64,000 nucleotides of DNA from the NCBI GenBank assembly GCA_963921425.1, contig OY992838.1, positions 3,534,001 through 3,598,000 on the forward strand, in the 5' to 3' direction. Below, in pieces: positions 36,478 to 47,579 of this stretch. The notes below the pieces were generated by a model. That model was not told the origin of the DNA and did not search any database. It saw only the letters and a program-made list of their open reading frames with translations. Within the stretch, counting starts at the first letter, position 1, and the number at the start of each line of letters is the position of its first letter. Source of the stretch: Dryas octopetala. Taxonomy: Eukaryota; Streptophyta; Magnoliopsida; Rosales; Rosaceae. Position numbers and translations under genes: made by a program.

Positions 36478-37425
36478 GAGGTAATTTATGTGTATCCTTT
36501 TGATCATTTGTCTTGATTATTGACCATGTAATCCTTAATAGTTTACCACTCAGGTAGGTGATACACTTAATAAGATTGTAGTGCTATCATTTAAAGCACA
36601 AAAGGGGTCATTTTTAGAATATTGGCATGCTGAAAGCACTAAATATGATTTACATCGTGCTATGAGAAAGACACATTGCATATTGTAATCTCTACATTAA
36701 GTGATGGCATGCTAGGATTGTGAAGGATGCACCAATCTTTAATTGTCAGCAACTCTGTCGTTGTCTGAATGTTGCATCACCAATGTGTATCCAAATTGTA
36801 CCAGAATATGTGGAATAGTCTATTTCAATGTTGGTCCATGAACTCTCAGAAAAGTGAGATGTTTATGTGGCGTTTAAAGCATTACTGTATACTTGTAGTT
36901 TTGGGATTTATGTTTTAATATATATTCTTTTTTGTTATGCTATATCATTTATATGATGGGGTTTGTTGTTTTGCTTGCAGTTATTAACATATATAATGGG
37001 AGAAGGTTAATAAACCGAGTTATAGAGGATGATGCTAAACTCGGACTCTACAGACTGACTAGTGAAATTTTAGTACTGCGTTTGATGGTCAGTAGACTCA
37101 GTACACATTGTATATATAATATTAAGTAGGATAACTTTGGTATGTACTAGTACGTTACTCAGCCAAATATTATGGACTTCCTTAAACAAGTGATATTGGG
37201 AACCAATACCCATTTCAATGAACTAAAACAAAATGGAATATTACACGTTACATTACATAAAAGTGATTACACTTGCTATGTATTGTTGGTGAAGGTTTTA
37301 TTATCATGTTAATAAGAGTTTTTTATTTTCATCTATGTCAGCATTTTTCAATCTAGATCTTGGAAAAACTCACATACCCAAGTGTTCATCTTTGTCCTAC
37401 ATCAGTTCTCCCCTCAAACATGGTC
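36478..37425. other. intergenic between VPS32 and F-box remnant
   Basis: The left part is probably the VPS32 3' UTR. From about 37355 the sequence matches 43325 onward (ACTCACATACCCAAGTGTTC and CAGTTCTCCCCTCAAACATG), the start of a duplicated segment that continues into the F-box remnant. Nothing else was recognised. Confidence 0.5.
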
Positions 37426-38049
37426 TCAATATTGAATGATGTTACAAATAAATAATATTATATGATAATTAACGCAGTTCCAAGCTGCAATGCACGGTTT
37501 CTTATTGCCCCCAATTTGTAAAAACTCGGAAATTACGGTGGGGCATTCAATAACCTTTACAAGATCAAAGATAATCTTTTCAAGCACAATGGCATTCTCG
37601 ATCAAGTACATGGCAAGTTCGGTATCGATAGCAGACCCAACGAACCCATAAAGTTTCACCACCTTAAGGCACTGATGAGGACGTTATTGAACTCTCTTTT
37701 TCTGCATTGTGAATTTGATCCAATTGTCAATTTCAGAAGCATATTTGCAATCCAGCAAGGAAGAACGAATTCTGAATATATCTAAAGTTGAACCCTGATG
37801 CAATTGCAAGACTTTATTCACACAATCGAACCTAGTTTTTGTTGTTTCAGATCGTCGTCTTCTTCTTGGAAATGCATCTAAATCGTCAAAGTTGATAGAT
37901 GAAACATGTGTCCACAAATATCTCCACCTCTTAGAGAGGACACAAGTAGTTGCTGCTTCTCCGATACTCAACAGGGAAAGAATGGCAATGAGAAGTTCGT
38001 CGGGCAGCTGACTAATGCGATCCAAATGATTATCTTCCTTATCACCCAA
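37426..38049 (-). pseudogene. F-box/FBD gene with deleted LRR region and in-frame stop
   Basis: Residues 1-121 open with the F-box (ISQLPDELLIAILSLLSIGE, CVLSKRWRYLW) and continue into the usual FBD-gene linker (SEIDNWIKFTMQKKRVQ). A TAA at 37684-37686 then interrupts the frame. Past it the same frame continues RPHQCLKVVKLYGFVG, ELAMYLIENAIVLEKIIFD, the beginning of an FBD domain. The roughly 250-300 residues of leucine-rich repeats that normally separate the two are absent. F-box proteins recruit substrates to SCF ubiquitin ligases. If translated, this would give only a 121-residue F-box peptide with no substrate domain. A second FBD remnant lies at 43509-43737 in the same orientation. Confidence 0.8.
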
Positions 38050-38224
38050 ATTGTTTGACAGATTTACGTCGATATGTTTAGGTATCGTTATATTGTGAAA
38101 ATAATCAATGTTAAATGTGCTGTAATTATAATTAGCTGTGAAATAAAACAGTTAAGTGTTTGATAAATTATATTATAAAAAGTGTTTTGAATAAGCTATT
38201 TTTATGTGTTTAATAAATATTAGT

Positions 38225-38400
38225 ATTAAAAATATTTTGATTGTATATAATCAAGGAGTAAAATTTCGGTTTCGAGGAAATTTTCGATGGAAATTTCGAC
38301 GGAAATTTTCGAGGAAATTTCGATTAAAATTTCGATTTCGACAAAATTAGACAAAAACGACGGAAATTATTATCAAAATACGGAAATTTTGAATGAAATT
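38225..38400. repeat. degenerate TTTCGA/GGAAAT tandem array
   Basis: Words of the type TTTCGAGGAAATTTCGA and their relatives repeat with periods near 12-17 bases from about 38265 to 38400. No coding frame is present. It may be the edge of a decayed transposon or a simple minisatellite. Confidence 0.5.
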
Positions 38401-39124
38401 TGACCATATGCTTATTTAACATATTATCTACTATAATGATAAAAAATATTAAAGAAACAAAATTATATAGTAGGTTTCATGTGATATGTGATTAATATAA
38501 TGCGCGCTGGGGGCAAATACTGTTAAAAAAATGTTTCACTAATTAATAATTATATAATGAAATTACACGAATAAATCACCATTGTGGCAACGAGAAGTAG
38601 CAAGCTTACTCAAAAGGACTTGAAAATGGTCTTTGATAATCAAATTGAGTTAAAGGAGAACCAACCCAGTGCAGCAGCGGTGATAGCGGTTTACCTAAAA
38701 TTTTAATTTCACAAATTCTCCAAATTTCAAAAAAATTGGATAGTGATTATTTTTAAAAATGTTTGTTTTAATTAAATTTTATATAATTTAGTTTGACTCC
38801 AAAGTTGACTATTTTCAATAATGGGTTTTTAATCTTAATTTTTGTGCTATTGGAAATAACTCGAGCTCACAAACGCATACACACAAACTGTTCATGAATC
38901 GGAGCTACGGTTTAAAAGTTACGGCCGTTTGATTGTGAGGGACTTTTGGATAATTTCTATTTTGCGTTTTAAAAAGTTAAAAACCCAAAATCAATTAAAA
39001 TCAATTAAAATTGTTAAAAGAATTTGGAATAAAAATAAAAATAAAAACGTTATTTTAAAAACTTAAAAGTATAAAGTGAAATTGACAAAAAAGACAAAAA
39101 CTAAAAGAAGTTGAATTGGATTGG

Positions 39125-40020
39125 CTGATTGGCTAATTGGCTAATTGGCTGTGCGCCTGTGCCTAGAAACAAGTAATTGGCAGAATGACCATCTCTCTCT
39201 CTCTCTCTCTAAGGCTTTAATTGGCAGATCGACCATCTCTCTCTCTCAGATCTTTTTCACTCCTTAGTCTGAGGCTTTAACTCATCAAGCTTTAGCTTTT
39301 CTCTCTCTCTCCCCAACCTCATCTCTCTTTTCCAGCTGCACACACCAACCTCACACACCAGATCGAGTTCATCTCTCTCTTCCAGTCGCACACACCACCA
39401 GATCGATCTCATCCATGGCGTCTCTCTCTTTCACTCACTTTCTCCTATTACCCAGGTTCTCTCTTTATCTCTCTCTTCGAAATATAGTCTTTTAATTCAA
39501 ATCCATGTGGTTCTTTTGCTCTTTATTCAAATGAAAATCCCAATTGAGCAGAGATGGAAATTCAGAAATAACGAAAATGGAAAAATGAGGAATCTTTTCT
39601 GGGTTTGAAGGAGAAAGGGAAAGAGGGAAGGGTGGGTGGCGCAGGGGTGAGTGTGTGGGGAGAGGGGGTGAGAGGCGGGGGGCTGCTGCATGGTGGGGGT
39701 GCAACGGGGCTGGGCTGTGGGTGGGGGGTGCGATGGAGCTGGCTGGCCGGGGCTGGGGTGCAGGGGCTGGGGGAGGTGTTCGGGTGAAGGAGGGAGGCCG
39801 GAGGGGGAGGGAGGGAGGGAGGGAGGGAGGGATGGGTGGGTCGGGTGAGGGGCTAGAGGGGCTAGGTGGGTTGGGTGGAGGGGCTGGCTGGGGGAGGGTT
39901 GGAGAAGAAGAATTTTTTTTTTTGTATTTTTAAATTTGAGTTTTTTCATTATTTTATTTTGTATGGTATTGCCGTATTGGTGTAATTTAATAGGGTTTTT
40001 CATTTTTTAAACAAATAAAA
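39125..40020. repeat. low-complexity block: ATTGGCT repeats, CT tract, G-rich tract
   Basis: ATTGGCTG/A units repeat about four times at 39120-39150. CT-rich sequence follows to 39480, including a possible short first exon at 39415 (ATGGCGTCTCTCTC) that ends at a CAG|GTTCTC junction but has no partner exon. From 39600 to 39910 the plus strand is strongly G-rich, with GGGAGGGAGGGAGGG runs near 39803-39832. Open frames here come from base composition and are not believable proteins. Confidence 0.5.
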
Positions 40021-40222
40021 AAATAATAATCGGTTAGATTTTTATAGTTTTTGTTTTTTGTTTTAAAATCTAGTGTAGTGGTTTCTTTTTTCTGGGTTAG
40101 ACACTTAGACATTGGATTTTTTTTTTGGTAAGTGTTAGACATTGGATTACTGGCAAAAAAAAAAAGTTAGATTTCTATAGTTTTTGTTTTTTGTTTACTA
40201 AAAGAAAACACTAGGAATTTAA

Positions 40223-41091
40223 GGGTGCGTTTGGTAACGTTTTACAAAACGGTTTTTCATTTTACAAATTCAAAAAATGACAAAAATGTGTTTGGTTGCC
40301 GTATTGAGAAAACAGTTTTTGAAAAACACAAAATAGAATTTCTAGTTTACACTGTAAATTCAGAAAACGACTAAATGATGTTTTCAGTGAATTTAGAAAA
40401 CATAGATAACACAGATACAAATAAAAAAAAAAAACATGTGATCTGCACCTCCTCCCCACCTAGCCAGACCCACCTCCGGCGGCAACCCTACCCCCCGCCG
40501 CTGCCCACCTCACCCATCTCTCTTCATCTCTCCTCTATTTCTCTATTTCTTTTTTTCTTTTTTTCTCTCTCTCTCTTCCCATCTCTCAAAATATATACTT
40601 TGTAATCCCTCTATAGTTTCCAATTCCCGCTTCAATAAATGGATCAAGACTCTCCGTAACATCCATGGCAGGAAGCTCACGAACCTTAACAACTTTTACA
40701 TAGAGAAAATACATATGTTCAACTAGATCATAGGTGCTTGCAGTGTTGTCTCCATTAATAATACGGCCACCAACAACTCTTCCACCTCCAAGGTAGTCGC
40801 GCCGGCCGAGGTGGGTTGGGTTTTATAAAACTTCTCTTCTTTTTAATTATATATTTTATGAAATTGATTAATAATAATTTATAATTAATATCTTTTGTGA
40901 ATATAATTATTTGGTTGTAATAATTGGTTAATATCAAATGTGTTTTCATTATTTTTATTTTATATAATTGCTTTTTAATTACGCTACCAGACGCCTTCTC
41001 ATATTTTGAGAATGCAAAATTTAATTTGTCATTTTCATTTTACAATACAGTTTTTAGAAAATTGTTCTGTAAAACTTTACCAGACGGGCCC
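40223..41091. mobile_element. Pack-type TIR element, hAT-like, with captured gene fragment
   Basis: The ends are inverted repeats. The left reads GGGTGCGTTTGGTAACGTTT followed by TACAAAAC; the reverse of the right end reads GGGCCCGTCTGGTAAAGTTT followed by TACAGAAC. TTCATTTTACAAATTC and its partner extend the arms. Ends of the GGG(T/C)SCGTYTGGTAA kind are common in plant hAT MITEs. The element is 869 bp, encodes no transposase, and carries a fragment of a C2-domain gene (see 40603-40806) plus CT-rich and C-rich filler. A clear 8-bp target duplication was not found. Confidence 0.7.
40603..40806 (-). pseudogene. captured C2-domain fragment of an MCTP/FTIP-type gene
   Basis: On the minus strand an open stretch of about 65 codons reads GGGRVVGGRIINGD, TASTYDLVEHMYFLYVKVVK, RELPAMDVTESLDPF and GNYRGITK. 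This is the start of a C2 domain, with its preceding linker, of plant MCTP/FTIP proteins (multiple C2 domain and transmembrane region proteins at plasmodesmata and the ER). It breaks off at TGA after the GNYRGITKYIF segment, and no other part of the parent gene is present. It lies wholly inside the inverted-repeat element, so transposon capture is the simplest explanation. Confidence 0.8.
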
Positions 41092-41112
41092 TAATTTTTT
41101 ACACTTTTTTAC

Positions 41113-41170
41113 CGCTCTGTAGTGTAGTGGTAACACCTGGACTTAAATCCAGTGTCCTGGGTTCGAGATT
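41113..41170 (+). other. degenerate tRNA-like sequence (SINE head or tRNA relic)
   Basis: CTGTAGTGTAGTGGTAACAC matches a tRNA D-arm and pol III A box. CTGGA-CTTAAAT-TCCAG is a perfect 5-bp anticodon stem with a 7-base loop, the anticodon reading TAA. GGGTTCGAGAT is a B box. The T stem and acceptor stem do not close, so it is not a working tRNA. A tRNA-derived SINE head or decayed tRNA copy fits. Confidence 0.6.
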
Positions 41171-41200
41171 TTTTAGGGCTTTTTATGGTTTTGCTTTTAA

Positions 41201-42010
41201 TATGTCCTAGACATTTTCCTTCAAAGCATCTAGTGTTTCTGTGCATTAACCTCGCACCACACCATTCCCTCTAAAGTCACTTCCATCATCCTTCTTCACT
41301 AGGAACGAATAAAATAGTTAAACCTTCAATTGAAATTTTGCTTCAACGAAGATTCCTTCATCAAAGTTTTTTTGTTGAGAATATTCTTAGTATGTGTGTC
41401 ATTTTTCATCAAGATTTGATCATAGACGCTCAATATATCATTATCTATTATATTCCTTTTTCTCCCCACAGACACACATCGCACATTAAGCATAACAACT
41501 AAAAGATTCTTCAAACAACCAAGACTCGTATAAGAAGTTCGGGAAATGAGGATATAACTTCTTCCGTGGAAGTAGTTATGGGGTATCAGAACATTCATAC
41601 AATGAATCTATTAGATCCCTGGGATTGTTTCCATTGAGCTCAAAGAAATTGAACATATTGTTCAACAATACAGGCGAGCTTCTCATACGAGTCTTGGTTG
41701 TTTGAAGAATCTTTTAGTTGTTATACTTAATGTGCAATGTGTGTCTGTGGGGTGAAAAATGAACATAATAGATAATGATATATTGAGCGTCTACGACCAA
41801 ATCTTGATGAAAAATGACACACATACTAAAAATATTCTCAACAGAAAAACTTTGATGAAAGAATCTTCGTTGAACCAAAATGTCAATTGAAGGTTTAACT
41901 ATTTCATTCGTAGTGAAGAAGGATGATGGGAGTGACTTAGAGAGAATGGTGGGGTGCGAGGTTACTGCACAGAAACCCTAGATGCTTTGAAGGAAAATGT
42001 CTAGGACATA
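41201..42010. repeat. long near-perfect inverted repeat (340-bp arms, 131-bp loop)
   Basis: The left arm 41201-41542 and right arm 41674-42010 are reverse complements at roughly 90 percent identity over their full length. Both outer ends carry TATGTCCTAGACATTTTCCT or its complement; both inner ends carry CAACCAAGACTCGTAT or its complement. A transcript in either direction would fold into a double-stranded stem over 300 bp long. The left arm is open for 90 codons on the minus strand; the right arm has a stop in the equivalent frame. I recognise no protein family in it. Confidence 0.85.
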
Positions 42011-42832
42011 TCATGTTCTCCATGATTTTGAAGAGCGAGAGTTGAAAGAAAAAATGTGGGTGAACTGGAACAACCTAGACACAATCAACAACTTCATGGA
42101 AGGTGGAGTAAACTGCCTTTGCGGAGCAAAGGGATGATGATGGTAAAGCATGATCCAGTGTGATTTATGCAGGCTGTGAAGTGATGAAATTGGAGTTAAT
42201 GATGTTTGCACGTGTCCTTTGTGTATGCAGTCTCAGGGATAGAAGCGAATCTGTAAGTTGATCCCTAATCATATAATAATTTCGGTTTTGAGATTGTGAA
42301 ATATTCATTAATCCAACTATGAGTTACATTATATATACATGCTGTCAAAGGCTAATTACAGCTCACTAATGAAAGTAACTGACTCTACTATTACAGATGC
42401 TAATTTGAGCTGGGATATGATGTAGCAACAGCAGATGAAGTTTTCTGCAGTTATGAGGAAGAAGCCAATCTTCATTTTAATGGTTATTTTCTTTCCAGGA
42501 TGAACTTCATCTAGGTTCAGTTCTGGTAAACAAAGAAAGTATGTCTGTTAGTTTGATGAAATTGGCAATCAGATATACAATGGCTACATTTACAGTGATT
42601 ATTTTGTTAGTTTGATGAAAATGACACTGTCAGCATTAAGTACACCCTGTTTTTTGGTCGGAAATTAGACCGCTTTATGTATATGCAAAACCAAATTTTT
42701 AACAATCTTAATTCATACTACTGTTTCAAGTTGAAATGATGTTTTGAGTTTACCTTCCTTTTCGTTAGTCTTTTATGGATTTGATTGATGTCCACAACAA
42801 TGGTGCTCTGTGATATTGTTTGAAACAGCTTA

Positions 42833-43030
42833 GAGCATCTCCAACAAGTGAGATTGGCTCTCCATTATCTTTTCTAAACATAAAATACTATCTTTTCATA
42901 TATGATGTTTTAGCTAGTCTATTTCTGAAATACAAATGAAATATTCAAAGCGAGCTCTATTTGAGAGTATTGCTTGAGTAGTCTCCTTGACTAAAATCTA
43001 GCAGAAAATAGAGTATTACTGGAGATGCTC
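42833..43030. mobile_element. Tourist-like MITE (PIF/Harbinger), TTA target duplication
   Basis: A 198-bp element begins GAGCATCTCCAACAA and ends GTATTACTGGAGATGCTC, giving inverted ends GAGCATCTCCA. It is flanked by TTA at 42830-42832 and 43031-43033, the target duplication of PIF/Harbinger elements. It is non-coding. Confidence 0.85.
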
Positions 43031-43324
43031 TTACTATCTATCAAATTTATCGCAACCAAATGATTGATTCAATCCTCTAATCACCTTTCCCACAACACAA
43101 TCAATGAGAATCAATGCAATGACGGAAGATATTAGCTGCACAGTGATGATTCCGGTTATACATGAATAAGGAATCCCACCACCTTTGCTGGTCTTCTCAA
43201 TCACAACCATGTATGAAAGTTTCCATATCTAGAAAGTGTCGAGGTTTTTAAAATACATGTGGGGAAAAAAAGAAATCAAGATCATGAAAATCTCATGTTC
43301 TTTTCATTTTGTCACCAACTCATT

Positions 43325-43745
43325 CAAGAATCTAGATCAAAACTCACATACCCAAGTGTTCATCCTTGTCCTACAACCAAACAGTAGAGACATCAGTTCT
43401 CCCCTCAAACATGGTCTTAATATCGAATTATGTTACAAAAGGTGTATCAGGAATTCAGGACTGTTGAAAAAGAAATAAATAAATAGTAAGAATTACAAAT
43501 AAACTATATTATATGATAATTAACTCAGCTCCCGGACGTAGTAGCTCCGTTCCAAGGTGCCATGCACGGTTTCTTACTTTCTTTTTGCCCCAAAATGTAA
43601 AAACTCGGCATTCAATAACCTTTACAGTATCAAAGATAATCTTTTCAAGCACAATTGCATTCTCAATCAAGTAGGTATATATCGATAGCAGCCCCAACGA
43701 ACCCAGAAAGTTTCACCACCTTAAGGCACTGATGAGGACGTTTAT
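43325..43745 (-). pseudogene. second F-box-gene remnant: FBD domain only, frameshifted
   Basis: The minus strand gives RPHQCLKVVKLSGFVGAAID, then after a small deletion and frame change YLIENAIVLEKIIFDTVKV, then a canonical FBD end KVRNRAWHLGTELLRPGAEL. The segment, together with about 160 bp of its 3' flank, is duplicated at 37355-37690 in the same orientation. Homology stops at about 43745, where the LRR part should begin. It is a dead fragment of the same F-box/FBD family. Confidence 0.75.
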
Positions 43746-46700
43746 TAATCTCCCCCATAAATGGACACCGAATCTTTTTTTAGTTGGAGGAGGGGATCAA
43801 ACTTTAGTGCATTGTGAATAATTCTATAGCTCTTCTAACTGGCCAAAAAACAACTACAAAACGAGGATAACATAGCAATTGCAACTGTAATTAGATTTTA
43901 GAAATTGAGCATAGCATGATGGAACACACTTAAAGTTTATAGGAGATTTTATTCACATTCAATAATTCTTTAAAATATTATTTCATATCAATTACAAATA
44001 GTTTATAATCACACATATTAGAATTATTACACTTGCACTGATGCACCAAGCCATTTTTCTTTTTTCTTGGTAAGCTGGAGGGCTTAAACATGAACCAAGT
44101 CATTGATGATAAGGGCTAATTAATTGTTAGTTTAGTGATATTTGTTTTCGTTGTTACGAGTCTCTCAAATTAAGGCCGTTTTACCAACATTTAAAAAATA
44201 ATAAGTCATTCACTGTAAGGGAGTGTGGAACTAAAGCAAATATATATTGGGCTAGCTCGGCCCAGACCACCATAGAAAAGCCCAAGTGTATCGTTTCTTC
44301 TGTCAAGGCCCAACTCAGAACCCTCCATTCCCTTTCTGATTTAGGACTAATACTTGACTGGGTTCGCCACCAGTTTATTTGACTGGGTAACATGCATGCA
44401 AAATATGAACGAGTAATATGTGATATTATATTCGTACCATTGAAGGATTTTGCTGTTTTTTATTTTTTCCACAAATACGGAAATACCATTGAATGGTTCA
44501 ATGTCAAAGAGAGAGAACAATGAAGTTGGCGGTGGCATTTATCATGAAGCATAAAATAGGTGTGAAGTGTGAACCATGCTTGCAAATTTGACCAAGATTC
44601 TCTACTTATAGAACAAAACTTAAAATTTAAAAATGGGGGACCATCAATCCATCTCCATCATCACCATATATAATGATTATACAAAGAAAACAAGAACTTG
44701 AATGAACAGCTTTGCTTTGGCATTTCAAATAGTTTATTAGCCCTTAATTTTAACTTTTAGATAAGCAACAAAGGTGTCCCAATTGCATTTATAAGGTTGT
44801 CTCTTTCTTTGACTCGGAGTAATTCTGTCTGTTATAAAGAAAACTCTGAAGGAATGCCCCATCTTAATTAACTGGCTCATTCCTGCTCAATAAAATAGGA
44901 CTTTGGGTGTCGAATTGCAATATTCTTCACTTAATTTAATATATGAAAAAAGAAATGGTGAAGAAGATTGTTTTTCTTTCTACTTTTTTGGTTTCTCTTA
45001 ACATCTATTTTTATGCACTTGCTTTTTCTGAAACAGCTAATGAAAAACTGAAAAAAAGAAACCTCTAGTGTGAAAACTAGGGGCTCTTAGAGATTGGCTT
45101 CTTCAATTTCTATATGGAAAATGCGTAATATTCTCTTACTAAATAGTCTAACAACATAACTTAACATTAAGTATATGGTTGTCTACTTGTCTTCTTAAAT
45201 TTACTTGGAGAAGGAATATTCACCCATATATACTGCCACCATGAAATAGATAGAGGACATCATTATGAAGCAACGTCTAAAGTTCAATGTGAATACATGC
45301 ATGAAAGAGAAACACATGTCAATCCCATATTTTCTAACTCTTTCTTTTATTGTAACGCATCTCTTAATAAAGAAGCCTCAAATCTAGTTTCCAGCCCTAG
45401 CTAGCTTTGATATTTTTTTCAAAAAATTCCAATTCCCCAATTGGGGTAAGTCACATAGATCAAGCATATGCAATGTTTGTTAGCTTATGTAGCATGTGAC
45501 CTAATCTCATACTTAAGGTGACTATGTTTCATTACATTGGGTTTCCAAAAACACTAATCACTAATTTATGCTCATTAACTTAATGATGGTAGTGACTAGT
45601 AATTAGGCTTAATGGGTTATGGAGGAGCATTGTGCAGGTCTTGGGTCTCTTGACTTCAAGATTGGCCCTAACATGAAGAAGTCTAAATTAATAAACTGGT
45701 GGGGAGATTAAAAATAATACTGTCCTCTCGGTTCTTTAATGGACATAGCACTTGACCGTACATTGAACAATGAAATCAAAGCTAAATATTGAATTTGAAT
45801 CACATGCAGCTTTCAAAGTTCAAACAGTAACATTTGACCGCAAGCACACTGCAATCTGCATGACTGATTAAAAGCATAGAGGGTCACAGAAATTCAGAAC
45901 GCGTTTTGGAACATAAATTAAAGAGTGAAATTTTAAGAATTTTACAGGGCATTCTCATGATGTTGCCCAAAAATTACCTCTCTTTCTGTAATTTCAGGTT
46001 GCCATAGAACTATAGAAGTGGCTTTTTTTTTTATGTTACACTGCATGTGACAGAATCTGTATGTGGTACAATGTATTCGGATGCATACGTGTTGTTATAA
46101 TGCATCTATGCTTATAGACATTTTCACATTGATGCATGAGATCCTCAATTTTCAAAAAGTGAAATATCCGAGATTGATTTTTGGAATACCACTCTTGAAC
46201 TACACGGATGATGCATATATGTTATGACTGTGTAAGTTAATATCCATACAGGGCAGAGAATCTTTTATGGTTATTGTTTGAGAGGGACATGCATTTCTGA
46301 TCTTGACCAGCTCTGAATTGGCCACACCCCCATGCAACTTTCATGACCCCTGATCTATAAACAAACAAGCAAACATGCTGAGGCCACCCACCCCACACAC
46401 TTATCATGTTCACCCTTTTTGCCAGTATATCCTCCCCTAGAGGACTAAATTAACCAAAATTCTGAGTACCCACAATGCCAATGTCTCTGAAACCTTCAGA
46501 GGGGGGGAGAGAGAGAGAGAGAGTTCATACACTAATGATCATTTACATAAATTAATTTGATTTACACAATATGTTCTAGTCTATTAACAGAATCAGAGGT
46601 CCAACTCACACTTAATAACTAGAATAAGTGAAATAAATTAAAACAAGGAGACAAAAAAAAAAAAAAAAGGCCTTTCTCGCTAGTTAGTGTTGACTTTCCC

Positions 46701-46811
46701 CATTTCCTTTCCCAGTTCTCTGTTTTTGTTTTTGTTTTTTTCTTTTTCCCATTCTTTCTTCATCACTATTGGCTGAGAACACTTTGATTCATTCCTTGTG
46801 TCCTAATAATA
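43746..46811. other. intergenic, no gene recognised
   Basis: This is 3 kb of AT-rich DNA. Three GGCCCA/AGCCCA-type site II words cluster at 44250-44320 without an adjacent gene. A GA repeat lies at 46508-46523 and an A-run at 46654-46669. The right end should contain the 3' UTR of the MYB gene. Confidence 0.45.
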
Positions 46812-47540
46812 TCAACCTAAAAAGAAATCACCTAAACTTGTAGAGCAAGATGGATCAACTTCACTACTTCTCTCTCCAAAGAACATGCCACTGGCAATAT
46901 CATAAGGCAGTTCAAACCCAAAATCTGTTAAAATCCCAGCATCCTCATCAATGGAACCAATATTTCCAGGCAGTGTTGATGAGGCACACTTGTCAACCGT
47001 AGCTATTGAACTTGAGTCTGAAACACTTGAAGAACCATCCTGAGACAATGAAACAGTAGCACTGTAACTCTTCTTTGAACTTGCACCAAATTCTGACAAA
47101 CCCATGAGCTTGGACTTGTATAATTGACATGGGGTTAAGCTGAAGCTCTGATTATAGGCAGCAGTCAGTCCTGGTTTAACATCATTTAGTATCTGCAATG
47201 TGGCAGGAACTTGAGTTTGGAATGTTGACAAGGCAGAAACAGAATTATGGGTTTCTCGTTTTGGGACACAAGGAAGTGAGAGTGAGGCTGTTGAGCCAGA
47301 AAGAGTGGCATTGTTAGCAATTGGGTTTTTAGCATTCTTTGTAGTGAGGCTTAGATTTCCTCCCAATAGCTTCTTCTTCAATTTGGTGTTCCAATAATTC
47401 TTCACATCATTGTCTGTTCTTCCAGGTAGCTGAGAAGCTATGATTGACCATCTAAAAAGTTGGGAAAATTATGTAACTTAGAAATAAAATGTTGCAGATA
47501 TAAAGCAATCAAAACCATTGAATAACATCAAACTTAATTA

Positions 47541-47579
<39 letters not shown>

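Noticed and set aside
39527..40003. Proline/serine-rich ORF on the minus strand
   Set aside because: Same compositional effect of the G-rich tract; no start context, domain or splice partner.
41113..41170. Functional tRNA-Leu (TAA) gene
   Set aside because: The T stem and acceptor stem do not pair and the spacing is wrong for a complete tRNA.
42011..42211. Histidine/serine-rich 66-residue ORF
   Set aside because: No homology recognised and no splice or promoter support; it adjoins the hairpin repeat.
37355..43745. Direct repeats 5.7 kb apart as LTRs of a retrotransposon
   Set aside because: The repeats encode an FBD domain, lack TG...CA ends, and no gag-pol or primer-binding site lies between them.
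44181..44538. Two small ORFs beside a site II-like cluster
   Set aside because: Neither resembles a known protein and there are no consistent splice sites; promoter-like words alone are weak evidence.
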